This document shows, piece by piece, positions 26,829 through 37,080 of a DNA stretch of 64,000 nt (position 1 is its first letter; each line of letters opens with the position of its first letter). Source of the stretch: Nocardioides potassii (lineage in GTDB: Bacteria; Actinomycetota; Actinomycetes; Propionibacteriales; Nocardioidaceae); NCBI RefSeq assembly GCF_021648885.1, contig NZ_JAKJHZ010000006.1, forward strand, positions 1 to 64,000. Direction: 5' to 3'. The notes under the pieces are model-generated. The model ran no database searches. It saw only the letters and a program-made list of their open reading frames with translations, and was not told where the DNA came from. The position numbers and the translations under genes are program-made.

Positions 26829-27841
26829 AGGACGCGGGTGATCCAGGCGTCGGGGTCGGTGATCTCCGCCTTCGACGGCAACGTCTCCGGTCCGCTCCAG
26901 ACGGCGTTGAAGTCGTCCATGCCGACCTTGTCGACCACGTGGCGGACGAAGCCGGCGCCGTCGCGGTACTGCGCCATCTTGGCGTCGAGGCCGAGCAGCC
27001 GGCGCAGCAGCTTGTCGAGGGTGCCGACGCCCTGGCGGCGCTGGTTGAACTTCTTGCGGATCTTCTCCACCGACGGGATCACGGTGGGTCCGACGCCGTC
27101 CATCACGACGTCGGCGTGGCCCTCGAGCAGGGACATCACGCCGGTGACGCGGTCGAGGACCTCCTTCTGCTCGGGCGTCGAGACGAGGTCGATGATGCTC
27201 CCGCTGCCGCTCCTGATCGCCTCCGCACCGCGGCGCAGGCCGTCGAGGAGCGCGCTCGGCTCGATCGACCCAGCCACCTGGTCCATCTGGGCGAGCAGGT
27301 GGTCACCGAGCCAGGGGTTGGCGGTGAACTGGACCCGGTGCGTCTCCTCGTGGAGGCAGACCCAGAGCCGGAAGTCGGTCGGGTCGGCGCCGATCTCGCG
27401 TTCGGTGTGGACGATGTTGGGCGCGACCAGGAGCAGCCGGCCGTGGGGCGCGTAGAAGGGGTCGAACTGGCCGAGCACCTTGGTGCCGAGGAAGCCGAGC
27501 ATCAGGCCGACCTCGGCGCCGGTCACCCGTGAGCCGATCGCGCCGGCGACGGCGCCGGGCTGGCCCTTCTTCTCGACCAGCCGGTCGACGATCGGGGCGA
27601 GGATCTTGGCGAAGCCGTCGGCGTTGGCCTGGATCCACCCGCCCCTGTCGACCACGAGCACCGGCGCGGTCCCGGCCTCGGTGCGCAGACCGGTGAACTC
27701 CTGCACCAGCGGGGTCGAGCGGTCGGCGCCATCGCGCAGCTCCGCGACCGCCGCGAGCGCCTCGTCGGTGGACACGACCGGCCCCGGCCCGGCCACCCTG
27801 GACCCGACGGTCACCGCGAAGTCCCAGTCCACCATGTTCAT
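26825..27841 (-). CDS. Zinc-dependent metalloprotease, DUF2342/F420-biosynthesis-associated family
   Basis: The 338-residue protein belongs to the actinobacterial family often labelled zinc-dependent metalloprotease or coenzyme F420 biosynthesis-associated protein (Rv3626c position). The motif CLHEETHRVQF (HExxH) marks the likely zinc site, and a downstream EGHAD supplies a possible third ligand. No signal peptide. Its real substrate is unknown and the link with F420 is only a family label. It is coupled to tilS. A TACTGT box six bases before the ATG suggests a leaderless start. Confidence 0.88.
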   Translation of the reverse strand: MNMVDWDFAVTVGSRVAGPGPVVSTDEALAAVAELRDGADRSTPLVQEFTGLRTEAGTAPVLVVDRGGWIQANADGFAKILAPIVDRLVEKKGQPGAVAGAIGSRVTGAEVGLMLGFLGTKVLGQFDPFYAPHGRLLLVAPNIVHTEREIGADPTDFRLWVCLHEETHRVQFTANPWLGDHLLAQMDQVAGSIEPSALLDGLRRGAEAIRSGSGSIIDLVSTPEQKEVLDRVTGVMSLLEGHADVVMDGVGPTVIPSVEKIRKKFNQRRQGVGTLDKLLRRLLGLDAKMAQYRDGAGFVRHVVDKVGMDDFNAVWSGPETLPSKAEITDPDAWITRVL

Positions 27842-27847
27842 GCTGCG

Positions 27848-27853
27848 ACAGTA
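27848..27853 (-). promoter_or_regulatory. -10 box, leaderless-type, for the metalloprotease-tilS transcript
   Basis: TACTGT on the minus strand ends six bases before the ATG. Confidence 0.5.
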
Positions 27854-27871
27854 GCCGGGAGCGAAGAATCG

Positions 27872-27964
27872 CTGGTCGAGGTGCGAGGAGCGCCAGCGAC
27901 GAGCCTCGAGACCCGCGATGCCGCACGTGGTTTCGAGGCTCGCTGCGCTCGCACCTCAACCACC
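27872..27964. repeat. Family 2 dispersed repeat, copy 2, full hairpin
   Basis: CTGGTCGAGGTGCGAGGAGC...GAGCCTCGAGACC and, after about 15 bases, GGTTTCGAGGCTCGCTGCG...CACCTCAACCACC. It is less symmetrical than copy 1 because one arm lacks a few bases. It sits downstream of dacB and upstream of the metalloprotease promoter. Confidence 0.85.
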
Positions 27965-27971
27965 GGAGAGG

Positions 27972-29450
27972 TCAGGGAGTCGAGCAGCGGCAGGCGGCCA
28001 GCGCGGCGGCGGCCCGGTCGAGCGCCTGCTGGGCGTCGAGCTTCTTCGCGTCCGGCGACTTGTCGGCGCCGAAGACGAAGGCCATCGGCTCGCCGTCGCG
28101 GCCGACGGCGATGCCCGCGAGGGCGTGCACCCCGGTCAGGGTGCCGGTCTTGGCGCGCACCAGTCCGCGGGCGATCGCCGGGCCCTCGTCGAAGCGGTAG
28201 GTCAGCGAACCGGTGAAGCCGGCGATCGGCAGGCCGGTGACGAGATTGCGCAGGTCTTCGCCGTCCGGGCCGGCGGCGTGCTGGACGAGCGCGAGCATCG
28301 TGGCGGTGGAGACGCGGTTGCGTCGCGACAGGCCCGAGCCGTCGTACACCTCGTCGCCGGTCACGTCGATGCCCAGCCCGCGGAGGGTGTCGAGGACCGC
28401 GGCGGCGCCGCCGGCGAAGGACCCATCCCCCGACACCGCGAGGCCGATCTGGTGGCCGACCACCTCCGCACCCTCGTTGTCGCTGACGTCGATGATCCGC
28501 TCGGCGATCTCCGAGAGGGGTGCGCTCTCGACGGAGGCGAGCTCCTCGGTCCCGGGCGGTACGACGACCCGCTCGGGCGCGCCGACCACCTTCAGGCCCG
28601 CTGAGGCGAGGGCGGAGGCGAACACCTGGGCGGCGGCCAGCGAGGGGTCGTCGGACCGGGACAGCTGGTCGGGCGCGATCCCGCTGTCGACCATCAGCGC
28701 CGTGATGGGGCTGACGATGTCGTCGGGCACGTAGTCGCGGCGCCACGCCGGGTTGTCCGTCGGCCCGGTGAAGAGGCTGTCGTCGAAGCGGACCGTGACG
28801 CGACCGCGCCCGCCGAGGGCCTTGGCCGCGGTGAGGGCGAGGGTGGTCACGTCCGCCCGGGCGGGGTACGTCGACTCGGCCTCGGCGAGCGTCAGCGGCT
28901 GGCTCACCAGCAACGGGTCGCCGCCACCGACCAGGACCACCTCGCGCGGCCTCTCGCCGCGCACGACCCTGGTCGTGAAGGTGTGGTCGGGTCCGAGGGT
29001 GGCGAGCGCGGCTCCGAGAGTCAGGAGCTTGGTCGTCGAGGCGGGCAGGTAGCGCCCGTCGCCGGTCGTCCACACCGGCCCGCCCGGGGTCAGCGAGCCC
29101 ACGGCGCCGACGACGTGCCTGCCGAGGTCGGGGTCGGCGAGGTCGGCGGTGACGGCGGCAGCGACGCGGTCCGGGACGACGTCCGCGTCCGTCGGGACCG
29201 GGTCCGGCTCGTCCACGGCGGTGTCCCACGCGGGCAGCTCCAGCCCGGCGGGCGGGGGGACCGCCTCGGGCTCGGTCGCCGGGTCGGCGGCGAGCCACGG
29301 GAGGTAGCGCTGGCCCCACTCGAAGCGGTAGGCCCCGACGCCGGCGCCGAGGATCGCCAGGACGAGCACCACCGGCAGCCAGCGGCTCACGAGGTGGCGT
29401 ACCTCACGTCCCCTCCGTTTGGACCCTCTCGCTTCGCGCATCGGGGTCAT
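27972..29450 (-). CDS. dacB: D-alanyl-D-alanine carboxypeptidase/endopeptidase (PBP4 class)
   Basis: Trims or cleaves peptidoglycan peptides outside the membrane. The 492-residue protein has an N-terminal signal anchor (about 21-41), an acidic Pro-rich linker, and the penicillin-binding triad SxxK (STTK, Ser138), SDN (323-325) and KTG (434-436), with the insertion domain between SxxK and SDN that defines PBP4. Orthologous in position to Rv3627c, divergent from ppa. Confidence 0.95.
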   Translation of the reverse strand: MTPMREARGSKRRGREVRHLVSRWLPVVLVLAILGAGVGAYRFEWGQRYLPWLAADPATEPEAVPPPAGLELPAWDTAVDEPDPVPTDADVVPDRVAAAVTADLADPDLGRHVVGAVGSLTPGGPVWTTGDGRYLPASTTKLLTLGAALATLGPDHTFTTRVVRGERPREVVLVGGGDPLLVSQPLTLAEAESTYPARADVTTLALTAAKALGGRGRVTVRFDDSLFTGPTDNPAWRRDYVPDDIVSPITALMVDSGIAPDQLSRSDDPSLAAAQVFASALASAGLKVVGAPERVVVPPGTEELASVESAPLSEIAERIIDVSDNEGAEVVGHQIGLAVSGDGSFAGGAAAVLDTLRGLGIDVTGDEVYDGSGLSRRNRVSTATMLALVQHAAGPDGEDLRNLVTGLPIAGFTGSLTYRFDEGPAIARGLVRAKTGTLTGVHALAGIAVGRDGEPMAFVFGADKSPDAKKLDAQQALDRAAAALAACRCSTP

Positions 29451-29539
29451 TGTGCGCGAGACTGCCCCCAGGACGACGCGTCGGGCCCACCGCCGGACGC
29501 GCGACGAGGGCCCGATGACGTGCCGAGATGGAGGAAGAC

Positions 29540-30079
29540 GTGCTGACGTTCGACGTGCTGGTGGAGATCCCCAAGGGTGAGCGCAACAAGTACGAGGTCG
29601 ACCACGAGACCGGGCGCATCCGCCTCGACCGCATGCTCTTCACCTCGACCGCCTACCCGGCCGACTACGGCTTCATCGAGAACACCCTCGGCCAGGACGG
29701 CGACCCGCTCGACGCGCTGGTGATCCTCCAGTCGCCGACCTTCCCCGGCTGCATCATCGAGTGCCGCGCGATCGGGATGTTCCGGATGACCGACGAGGCC
29801 GGCGGCGACGACAAGGTCCTCTGCGTGCCCGCCCACGACCCGCGCCTCGAGCACCTGCGCGACATCAACCACGTCTCCAAGTACGACCGGCTCGAGATCC
29901 AGCACTTCTTCGAGGTCTACAAGGACCTCGAGCCCGGCAAGTCCGTCGAGGGCGCCGACTGGGTCGGCCGCACCGAGGCCGAGGCCGAGGTCCAGGCCTC
30001 CTTCGAGCGCTTCACGACCGAGGGCCACGGCGACGACCTCGACAACATCGCCGACGACAGCCTCGGCGAGGACGCCTGA
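29540..30079 (+). CDS. ppa: Inorganic pyrophosphatase
   Basis: Hydrolyses pyrophosphate, pulling biosynthesis forward. The 179-residue soluble family I enzyme shows [45 protein letters not shown] (metal-binding acids) and DDKVLCVP. An ATG lies four codons upstream at 29528, but GGAGGAA sits between it and the GTG at 29540, at ideal spacing for the latter, and the GTG start gives the family N-terminus ([13 protein letters not shown]). Convergent with lon across a strong hairpin. Confidence 0.95.
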   Translation: MLTFDVLVEIPKGERNKYEVDHETGRIRLDRMLFTSTAYPADYGFIENTLGQDGDPLDALVILQSPTFPGCIIECRAIGMFRMTDEAGGDDKVLCVPAHDPRLEHLRDINHVSKYDRLEIQHFFEVYKDLEPGKSVEGADWVGRTEAEAEVQASFERFTTEGHGDDLDNIADDSLGEDA

Positions 30080-30096
30080 GCCTCGGGCCTCTCGCG

Positions 30097-30170
30097 CTGT
30101 AACGCCGGGTTAGCTGCTGTACCCACCCCCGTGCATGGGGGTGGTCACAGCTCGTAACCCGGCGTTACAG
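30097..30170. terminator. Two-stem bidirectional terminator between ppa and lon
   Basis: A perfect 16-base outer stem (CTGTAACGCCGGGTTA at 30097-30112, complement 30155-30170) contains an inner CCACCCCC/GGGGGTGG stem (30123-30130 and 30137-30144) with loop GTGCAT. It lies between convergent ppa and lon. The first 12 bases of the arm recur at 32645-32656 on the other side of lon. Confidence 0.75.
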
Positions 30171-30198
30171 GCGTTCTGGCCGGTTGGTGCCAGGTGGG

Positions 30199-32571
<2,373 letters not shown>

Positions 32572-32607
32572 GCCGTCTCAACGCAGGACAAGCGGAGGCA
32601 TGTTCCG

Positions 32608-32631
32608 GTTCGCGGTTCGCCCACCGCGAAC
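32608..32631 (-). terminator. Hairpin downstream of the small hydrolase gene
   Basis: GTTCGCGG (32608-32615), eight-base loop, CCGCGAAC (32624-32631). It lies 32 bases beyond the hydrolase stop and before lon. No T-run. The partial repeat CTGTAACGCCGG at 32645-32656, shared with the ppa-lon terminator, is beside it. Confidence 0.45.
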
Positions 32632-32662
32632 GGCGTACTCCCCGCTGTAACGCCGGTCCGGG

Positions 32663-33256
32663 TCAGAGGCCCGACAGGAACAGGTCGAGGGCGCGGGCGA
32701 CCTCGAGGTGGATCTCGGCGGTCCGAACCGCGTCGTAGGTGCCCATCGCGTGGTCGGCGTCCGGCACCTCGAGCACGTCACAGCCGCCGCCGGCGAGCTC
32801 GCGCGCGGTCGCGGCGTCCCAGAGCTCGTCCCGGAGGCCGCCGACCAGGAGCTGCCGTCCGGCGTTGGCGGCGATCGCCTCGACCATCACCGGGTCGACC
32901 AGCAGGGGTGTCAGCCAGATCGCGTCGAGCCCGTGCTCGGCGGCGTACGACGCGGCGCGGGTGCCGAGCGACTTGCCGACCACCAGCACGCGGTCGCCCA
33001 CCCCGGACGAACGCAGCTCCGCGGCGTGCGCGGCCTCGACGTGGCGGCGTACCCACTGCTCGGGGTTCTCGCCCTCGTCGCGTGAGGTCGAGTCCCACCA
33101 GATCTGCTGGACCGTGAAGCCGTGCTGGACGAGCGCTCGGCGTGCGAACTCCAGCAGCGGCGCGGAGGGTGGGTACGCCCGCCCGGGTGCGACCAACGCG
33201 ACTCCCCTGCTCGCGCCGGCCGGCTCCCACCGGGTGGGTGCTCCCCCGAACGTCAT
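32663..33256 (-). CDS. Small alpha/beta hydrolase
   Basis: The 197-residue protein shows VLVVGKSLGTRAASYAA (nucleophile elbow GKSLG, Ser at about 93), an acidic residue in LVGGLRDELWD and DADHAMG for the catalytic His, so a compact dienelactone-hydrolase/KANL3-like fold. Substrate unknown; no signal peptide. ATG overlaps the methyltransferase stop by four bases. Confidence 0.82.
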   Translation of the reverse strand: MTFGGAPTRWEPAGASRGVALVAPGRAYPPSAPLLEFARRALVQHGFTVQQIWWDSTSRDEGENPEQWVRRHVEAAHAAELRSSGVGDRVLVVGKSLGTRAASYAAEHGLDAIWLTPLLVDPVMVEAIAANAGRQLLVGGLRDELWDAATARELAGGGCDVLEVPDADHAMGTYDAVRTAEIHLEVARALDLFLSGL

Positions 33257-33924
33257 CGCTCGTCCCCCTTCGTGGCCCGGAAGTAGCCGAGCGCTCCGTG
33301 GATGCGGAGGTCCACCGTGTCGCACCCGGCCGCGCGCAGCCAGCGAATTGCGTCGCTCGTCGAGCACATCGGTCCGAGGATCCCGGCCCGCGCGCCCGCC
33401 CGGCGGAGCGGTTCGTAGCGGACCCCCGTGTCGGTGAAGATCGAGCTGCCGGTGATCACGCCACCGCGAGCGAGCACGCGCACCATCTCGTCGATGGCGG
33501 TGCGGGGATCGGGGAAGCAGTGCAGCCCGGTGAAGGACACGACGAGGTCGAAGGCGTCGTCCGCGAAGGGCAGGGCGCCGGCGTCGGCGACCGCAGGTGA
33601 GACCTGGTCGGCGACACCGCGCGCACGGGCCGTGCCCAGGGTGCGCCCGAGCATGGTCGTGGAGATGTCGGCGGAGACGACCTGGACCCCTTGGCCGGGG
33701 CGCAGCCCACGGAGGGCCACGCCGGACCCGCTCGGGACGTCGAGGACGCGTGCGCCTGCCGGGAGCGTCCCGATCTCGGCGGCGGCCTCGTCGATCAGCC
33801 GCAGGTCGCTCCCGGTGCCGAGGCGCCATGCCGGACGCCCGACCTCCGGGTGCTCGACGAGCCAGGGGTAGACGTAGGACCAGAGACCGTCCTCGCGCCA
33901 GCTCCCCAGCCCGGAGATCCTCAC
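33253..33924 (-). CDS. Class I SAM-dependent methyltransferase
   Basis: The 223-residue protein has motif I VLDVPSGSGVALRGL, acidic VVSADIST, ADAGALPFADDAFDLVVSFTGLHCF and LARGGVITGSS, as in the UbiE/Methyltransf_11 group. Motif I has VPSGSG instead of DxGxG, a frequent variant. GTG start overlaps the acyl-CoA oxidase stop and its own stop overlaps the hydrolase gene, so these three form one unit. The substrate is unknown; context suggests a lipid or acyl derivative. Confidence 0.85.
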   Translation of the reverse strand: MRISGLGSWREDGLWSYVYPWLVEHPEVGRPAWRLGTGSDLRLIDEAAAEIGTLPAGARVLDVPSGSGVALRGLRPGQGVQVVSADISTTMLGRTLGTARARGVADQVSPAVADAGALPFADDAFDLVVSFTGLHCFPDPRTAIDEMVRVLARGGVITGSSIFTDTGVRYEPLRRAGARAGILGPMCSTSDAIRWLRAAGCDTVDLRIHGALGYFRATKGDER

Positions 33925-36008
33925 GCCGGTCCGGTGTCCGTCCAGGTGAGCAGCTCGGGGCTGCGCAGCATCTCCTGGGGCACACCGAAGGCGTCCACCA
34001 GGTCGACCGCCAGCGGGCGGAGCTTGCGGCACAGCGAGCCGACCTCGCGGCTGATCGCCTTCGACCGCTGGCTCGAGAGCCTGCCGTGCTCCATGAACCA
34101 CGCCCGGTCGGCCTCGATCGTGCTGAGCGCGTGGAGGTCGCAGAGCAGGTTGAGGGCGACCTTGAGGTCCCCGTCGGGAACCTCCGCCACCTTCGCGACG
34201 AACGCCTCCAGCACCAGCCGCTCGGCGTGCGCCTGGGCCGCGGCGATGACGTGGTCCTGCACGCGGGAGAAGACGGCGCCGGGGTTCTGGCCCTGGTCGA
34301 TCCCGCGCTTGAGCCGCCGCGCGACGCCGCCGATCATGTGCTCCTCGCGGAAGCGCAGCATGGCGAGCTGGTAGTTGGGGTCGAGCAGGCCGGCCTCCTG
34401 GTCCCACTTCTCCCCGCCCGGCAGCAGGTCGCGCACCGACTGGACGAGCTTGTGCACCGACGTGCGCTCGACCACGGTCTCGACCGCGAGGCCCGCCACG
34501 AAGCGGGCCATCCCGAGCTGGTCCATGTCCTCGAACTCGCCTGCGTAGTCGGTGAGCAACCCCTTCGCGACCAGCTGGAGCAGGACGTGGTTGTCGCCCT
34601 CGAAGGTGGTGAAGACGTCGGTGTCGGCCTTGAGCGCGGCGAAGCGGTTCTCGCTGATGTACCCGGCGCCACCGCAGGCCTCGCGGCACTCCTGGATCGT
34701 CCGGGTGGCGTGCCAGGTGCCGAGCGCCTTGGTCGCGGCGGCCCGGGACTCGAGCATCCGGCGGGCATGCTCGTCCGCGCCCTCCTCGGTGGGCCCGGGA
34801 CCGGAGAAGACGTCGTGCAGCTGGCCCGCCACGACCTCCTGCGCGAAGTGGAGGGCGTACGTGCGCGCGATCAGCGGCAGCAGCCGGCGCTGGTGCATGC
34901 CGTAGTCGAGCAGCACCTGCTCCTCGTCGGGCGAGACCGCCTCGAACTGGCGGCGTCGTACGGCGTAGCGGGTCGCGATGGTCAGCGCGACCTTGGCGGC
35001 GTTGATGCCGGCGCCGCCGACGCAGACCCGCCCCTGCACGAGCGTGCCCAGCATCGTGAAGAAGCGCCGGTTGGGGTTGTCGATCGGCGAGAGGTAGCGG
35101 CCCTCGGGCGTCACCTCGGCGAACTGGTTGAGCAGCGCGTTGCGGGGGACGCGCACGCCGTCGAACCAGATGCGGCCGTTGTCGACGCCGTTGAGGCCCA
35201 TCTTGGGGCCGCAGTCCTCGATGCGCACGCCGTCGAGGACCCGGCCGTCCTCGCGGATCGGGACGACGAAGGCGTGCACGCCGTGGCGCTCGCCGTCGAC
35301 CTCGAGCTGGGCGAAGACGGCCGCGACCTCCGCGTGCGCGGCGGCGTTGCCGATGTAGTCCTTGCGGCTCGCGTCGTCGGGGGTCGTGATCACGAACTCC
35401 TGCGCCTCGACGTCGTACGACGCCACGGTGCCGAGGGCCTGCACGTTGGAGCCGTGGCCGCTCTCGGTCATCGCGAAGCAGCCGAGGGTGCGGCCGCTGA
35501 CGAGGTCGGCGAGGTAGGCGTCGTGGTGGGTCTTCGTGCCGAGCTGGAGGATGGCGCCGCCGAACAGGCCGAACTGCACACCGACCTTCACCAGCACCGA
35601 CAGGTCGCCCATCGCGAGGGTCTCGAAGGCGGCGATCGAGGCGCCGAGGTCGCCGCCACCGCCGTACTCCTCGGGGAAGCCCATGCCGGTCTGCCCGGTC
35701 TCGGCCATCATCACCACGACGTCCTTGACCCGCTCACGGAAGTCCGCGGTGGTCATCTGCTCCTCGTCGACCAGGATCTTGGCGTGCTCGGCGAGGTTGG
35801 CCCGCACGAGGTCGCGGACCTCGGCGTACTTCCCGTCGAGGAGCGTGCGCATCGCAGCCACGTCGACCTCAGGCTGTCGATAGCCCTTGTCCGTGGCGTG
35901 CGTCGTGTCGTGGTCGGGCACCGCCGCCGGCCCGTCCTTCTCCGGCACGGGCGTCGGCATCTCGTCGGCGATCGGTGGCACCTGGTCGGTGGCATCCTCC
36001 ACAGTCAT
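33921..36008 (-). CDS. Acyl-CoA oxidase/dehydrogenase family protein
   Basis: The 695-residue flavoprotein resembles acyl-CoA oxidases more than ordinary acyl-CoA dehydrogenases: N-terminal helical domain, MTESGHGSNVQALGT in the FAD/substrate region, the middle beta domain, and ACGGAGYISENRFAALKADTDVFTTFEGDNHVLLQLVAKGL near residue 430, followed by an extra C-terminal helical domain. It would introduce a trans-2 double bond in fatty acyl-CoA. Start at MTVEDATDQVPP with a TACTTT box seven bases upstream; the first 40 residues are low-complexity acidic/Pro-rich. Confidence 0.9.
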   Translation of the reverse strand: MTVEDATDQVPPIADEMPTPVPEKDGPAAVPDHDTTHATDKGYRQPEVDVAAMRTLLDGKYAEVRDLVRANLAEHAKILVDEEQMTTADFRERVKDVVVMMAETGQTGMGFPEEYGGGGDLGASIAAFETLAMGDLSVLVKVGVQFGLFGGAILQLGTKTHHDAYLADLVSGRTLGCFAMTESGHGSNVQALGTVASYDVEAQEFVITTPDDASRKDYIGNAAAHAEVAAVFAQLEVDGERHGVHAFVVPIREDGRVLDGVRIEDCGPKMGLNGVDNGRIWFDGVRVPRNALLNQFAEVTPEGRYLSPIDNPNRRFFTMLGTLVQGRVCVGGAGINAAKVALTIATRYAVRRRQFEAVSPDEEQVLLDYGMHQRRLLPLIARTYALHFAQEVVAGQLHDVFSGPGPTEEGADEHARRMLESRAAATKALGTWHATRTIQECREACGGAGYISENRFAALKADTDVFTTFEGDNHVLLQLVAKGLLTDYAGEFEDMDQLGMARFVAGLAVETVVERTSVHKLVQSVRDLLPGGEKWDQEAGLLDPNYQLAMLRFREEHMIGGVARRLKRGIDQGQNPGAVFSRVQDHVIAAAQAHAERLVLEAFVAKVAEVPDGDLKVALNLLCDLHALSTIEADRAWFMEHGRLSSQRSKAISREVGSLCRKLRPLAVDLVDAFGVPQEMLRSPELLTWTDTGPA

Positions 36009-36015
36009 GCGTCCC

Positions 36016-36021
36016 AAAGTA
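36016..36021 (-). promoter_or_regulatory. -10 box, leaderless-type, for the acyl-CoA oxidase operon
   Basis: TACTTT on the minus strand ends seven bases before the ATG. Confidence 0.5.
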
Positions 36022-36031
36022 GCCCTGCCGG

Positions 36032-36037
36032 TAGGTT
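36032..36037 (+). promoter_or_regulatory. -10 box, leaderless-type, for the 36045 sulfotransferase
   Basis: TAGGTT ends seven bases before the ATG. The divergent box at 36016-36021 lies 10 bases away, so the two RNA polymerases cannot bind together. Confidence 0.5.
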
Positions 36038-36044
36038 CGCGGCG

Positions 36045-36926
36045 ATGAACGTGTCTGAGGCCACCCCGGCGGGCGAGGGCGGGGCGACGATGGCCTACAA
36101 CTACGCGATCGTCGGCGTGCAGAAGGGCGGTACGTCGACGCTGGCGGTGACGCTGAACCAGCACCGGCTGGTGTGCCAGCCGCCGGACAAGGAGCGCCAT
36201 TACTTCGACGACGAGGACGTCGACTGGTCGGCGCCCGACTACGCCCGCGACTACACCGCCCCCCGCCGCGCACCCGTGCACCGGCTCGTCGGGGACGCCT
36301 CACCGACGTACCTCTACTGGCCGCACGCGCTCGAGCGCATGCGCGCCTACGGCCCGACGATGCCGCTCGTCGCGGTCTTCCGCGACCCCCTCGAGCGGCT
36401 GTTCTCGCACTGGGTGATGCTCCGCTCGCGCAACCTGGCCTGGCCCGACTGGCCGGACTTCCTCACCGAGTGGCCGCACACCTCCCTGCCGGACGAGGTG
36501 CCCGACCCGTCCGTCGTACGCACCATGCGGTGGCGGCACATGACCGGCCTGGCGCGCGGGTTCTACGGCGAGCAGCTGCAGCGCGGCTTCGAGCTCTTCG
36601 GGCGCCAGCAGTGGCTGCTGCTCGAGATGCGGCAGATGCTCGGCGACTTCGAGAGCACCATCCACCGCACCACCGACTTCCTGGACCTGCCGCGCTTCGA
36701 GCGCGTGCCGCCGCTGCGCAACTGGCACGCCGGCGCCGAGCAGGTGCCCGGCACCGCCCCGACCGCGGACGACGTGGCGCGCGTCGCCGAGGTGTACGCC
36801 CGCGACCTCGCGCTGTTCGAGGAGCTCTCCGGCATCGACACGTCGGCCTGGCCGACCCGCCTGGTCCTCGACGGCGACCTCGACCCGGGCGAGCTCGCCG
36901 CGCGGTTCGCGCGGAAGGTCCGCTGA
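36045..36926 (+). CDS. Sulfotransferase domain protein
   Basis: The 293-residue protein shows the PAPS loop GVQKGGTSTLAVTLNQH, DKERHYFDDE, GDASPTYLY and the 3'-phosphate site FRDPLERLFSHWVM, as in heparan-type (Sulfotransfer_1) enzymes. The target is not known; the enzyme is soluble. An internal ATG at 36090 (MAYNYAIVG) would remove a non-conserved 15-residue extension. Divergent from the acyl-CoA oxidase operon and followed by a family 1 repeat. Confidence 0.88.
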   Translation: MNVSEATPAGEGGATMAYNYAIVGVQKGGTSTLAVTLNQHRLVCQPPDKERHYFDDEDVDWSAPDYARDYTAPRRAPVHRLVGDASPTYLYWPHALERMRAYGPTMPLVAVFRDPLERLFSHWVMLRSRNLAWPDWPDFLTEWPHTSLPDEVPDPSVVRTMRWRHMTGLARGFYGEQLQRGFELFGRQQWLLLEMRQMLGDFESTIHRTTDFLDLPRFERVPPLRNWHAGAEQVPGTAPTADDVARVAEVYARDLALFEELSGIDTSAWPTRLVLDGDLDPGELAARFARKVR

Positions 36927-36933
36927 GCCTGCT

Positions 36934-37005
36934 CTGGAGTCACCGGATGTCCGGTGACCGCCACGGTTGTCAGCCAAGATCTCGGCTGACAACCGTAGGA
37001 CTCGG
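36934..37005 (-). repeat. Family 1 dual-palindrome repeat, copy A
   Basis: Palindrome 1 GTCACCGGA-TG-TCCGGTGAC at 36939-36958; palindrome 2 ACGGTTGTCAGCC with its complement at 36963-36996 around an AGATCT centre; then AGGACTCGGG. It reads in the opposite orientation to copies C, D and E. Located between convergent genes. Confidence 0.9.
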
Positions 37006-37025
37006 GTGCCAAGCCCGGTCCACTC

Positions 37026-37080
37026 CGCGCGCCCCTGCCGGCCCCATCCGGGCGCCTGCAGGCAGGCTCAGGGGCGCGCG
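37026..37080. terminator. Hairpin using the last codons of the NlpC/P60 gene
   Basis: Perfect 12-base stem CGCGCGCCCCTG (37026-37037) with its complement at 37069-37080 around a 31-base loop. The right arm is the C-terminal coding sequence (…Ala-Arg-Pro-stop). Serves the convergent sulfotransferase and NlpC genes, next to repeat copy A. Confidence 0.55.

Noticed and set aside
36934..37005. Family 1 copies as simple terminators
   Set aside because: Some lie between convergent genes, but copy B sits between divergent genes and D upstream of a start, so termination cannot explain the family.
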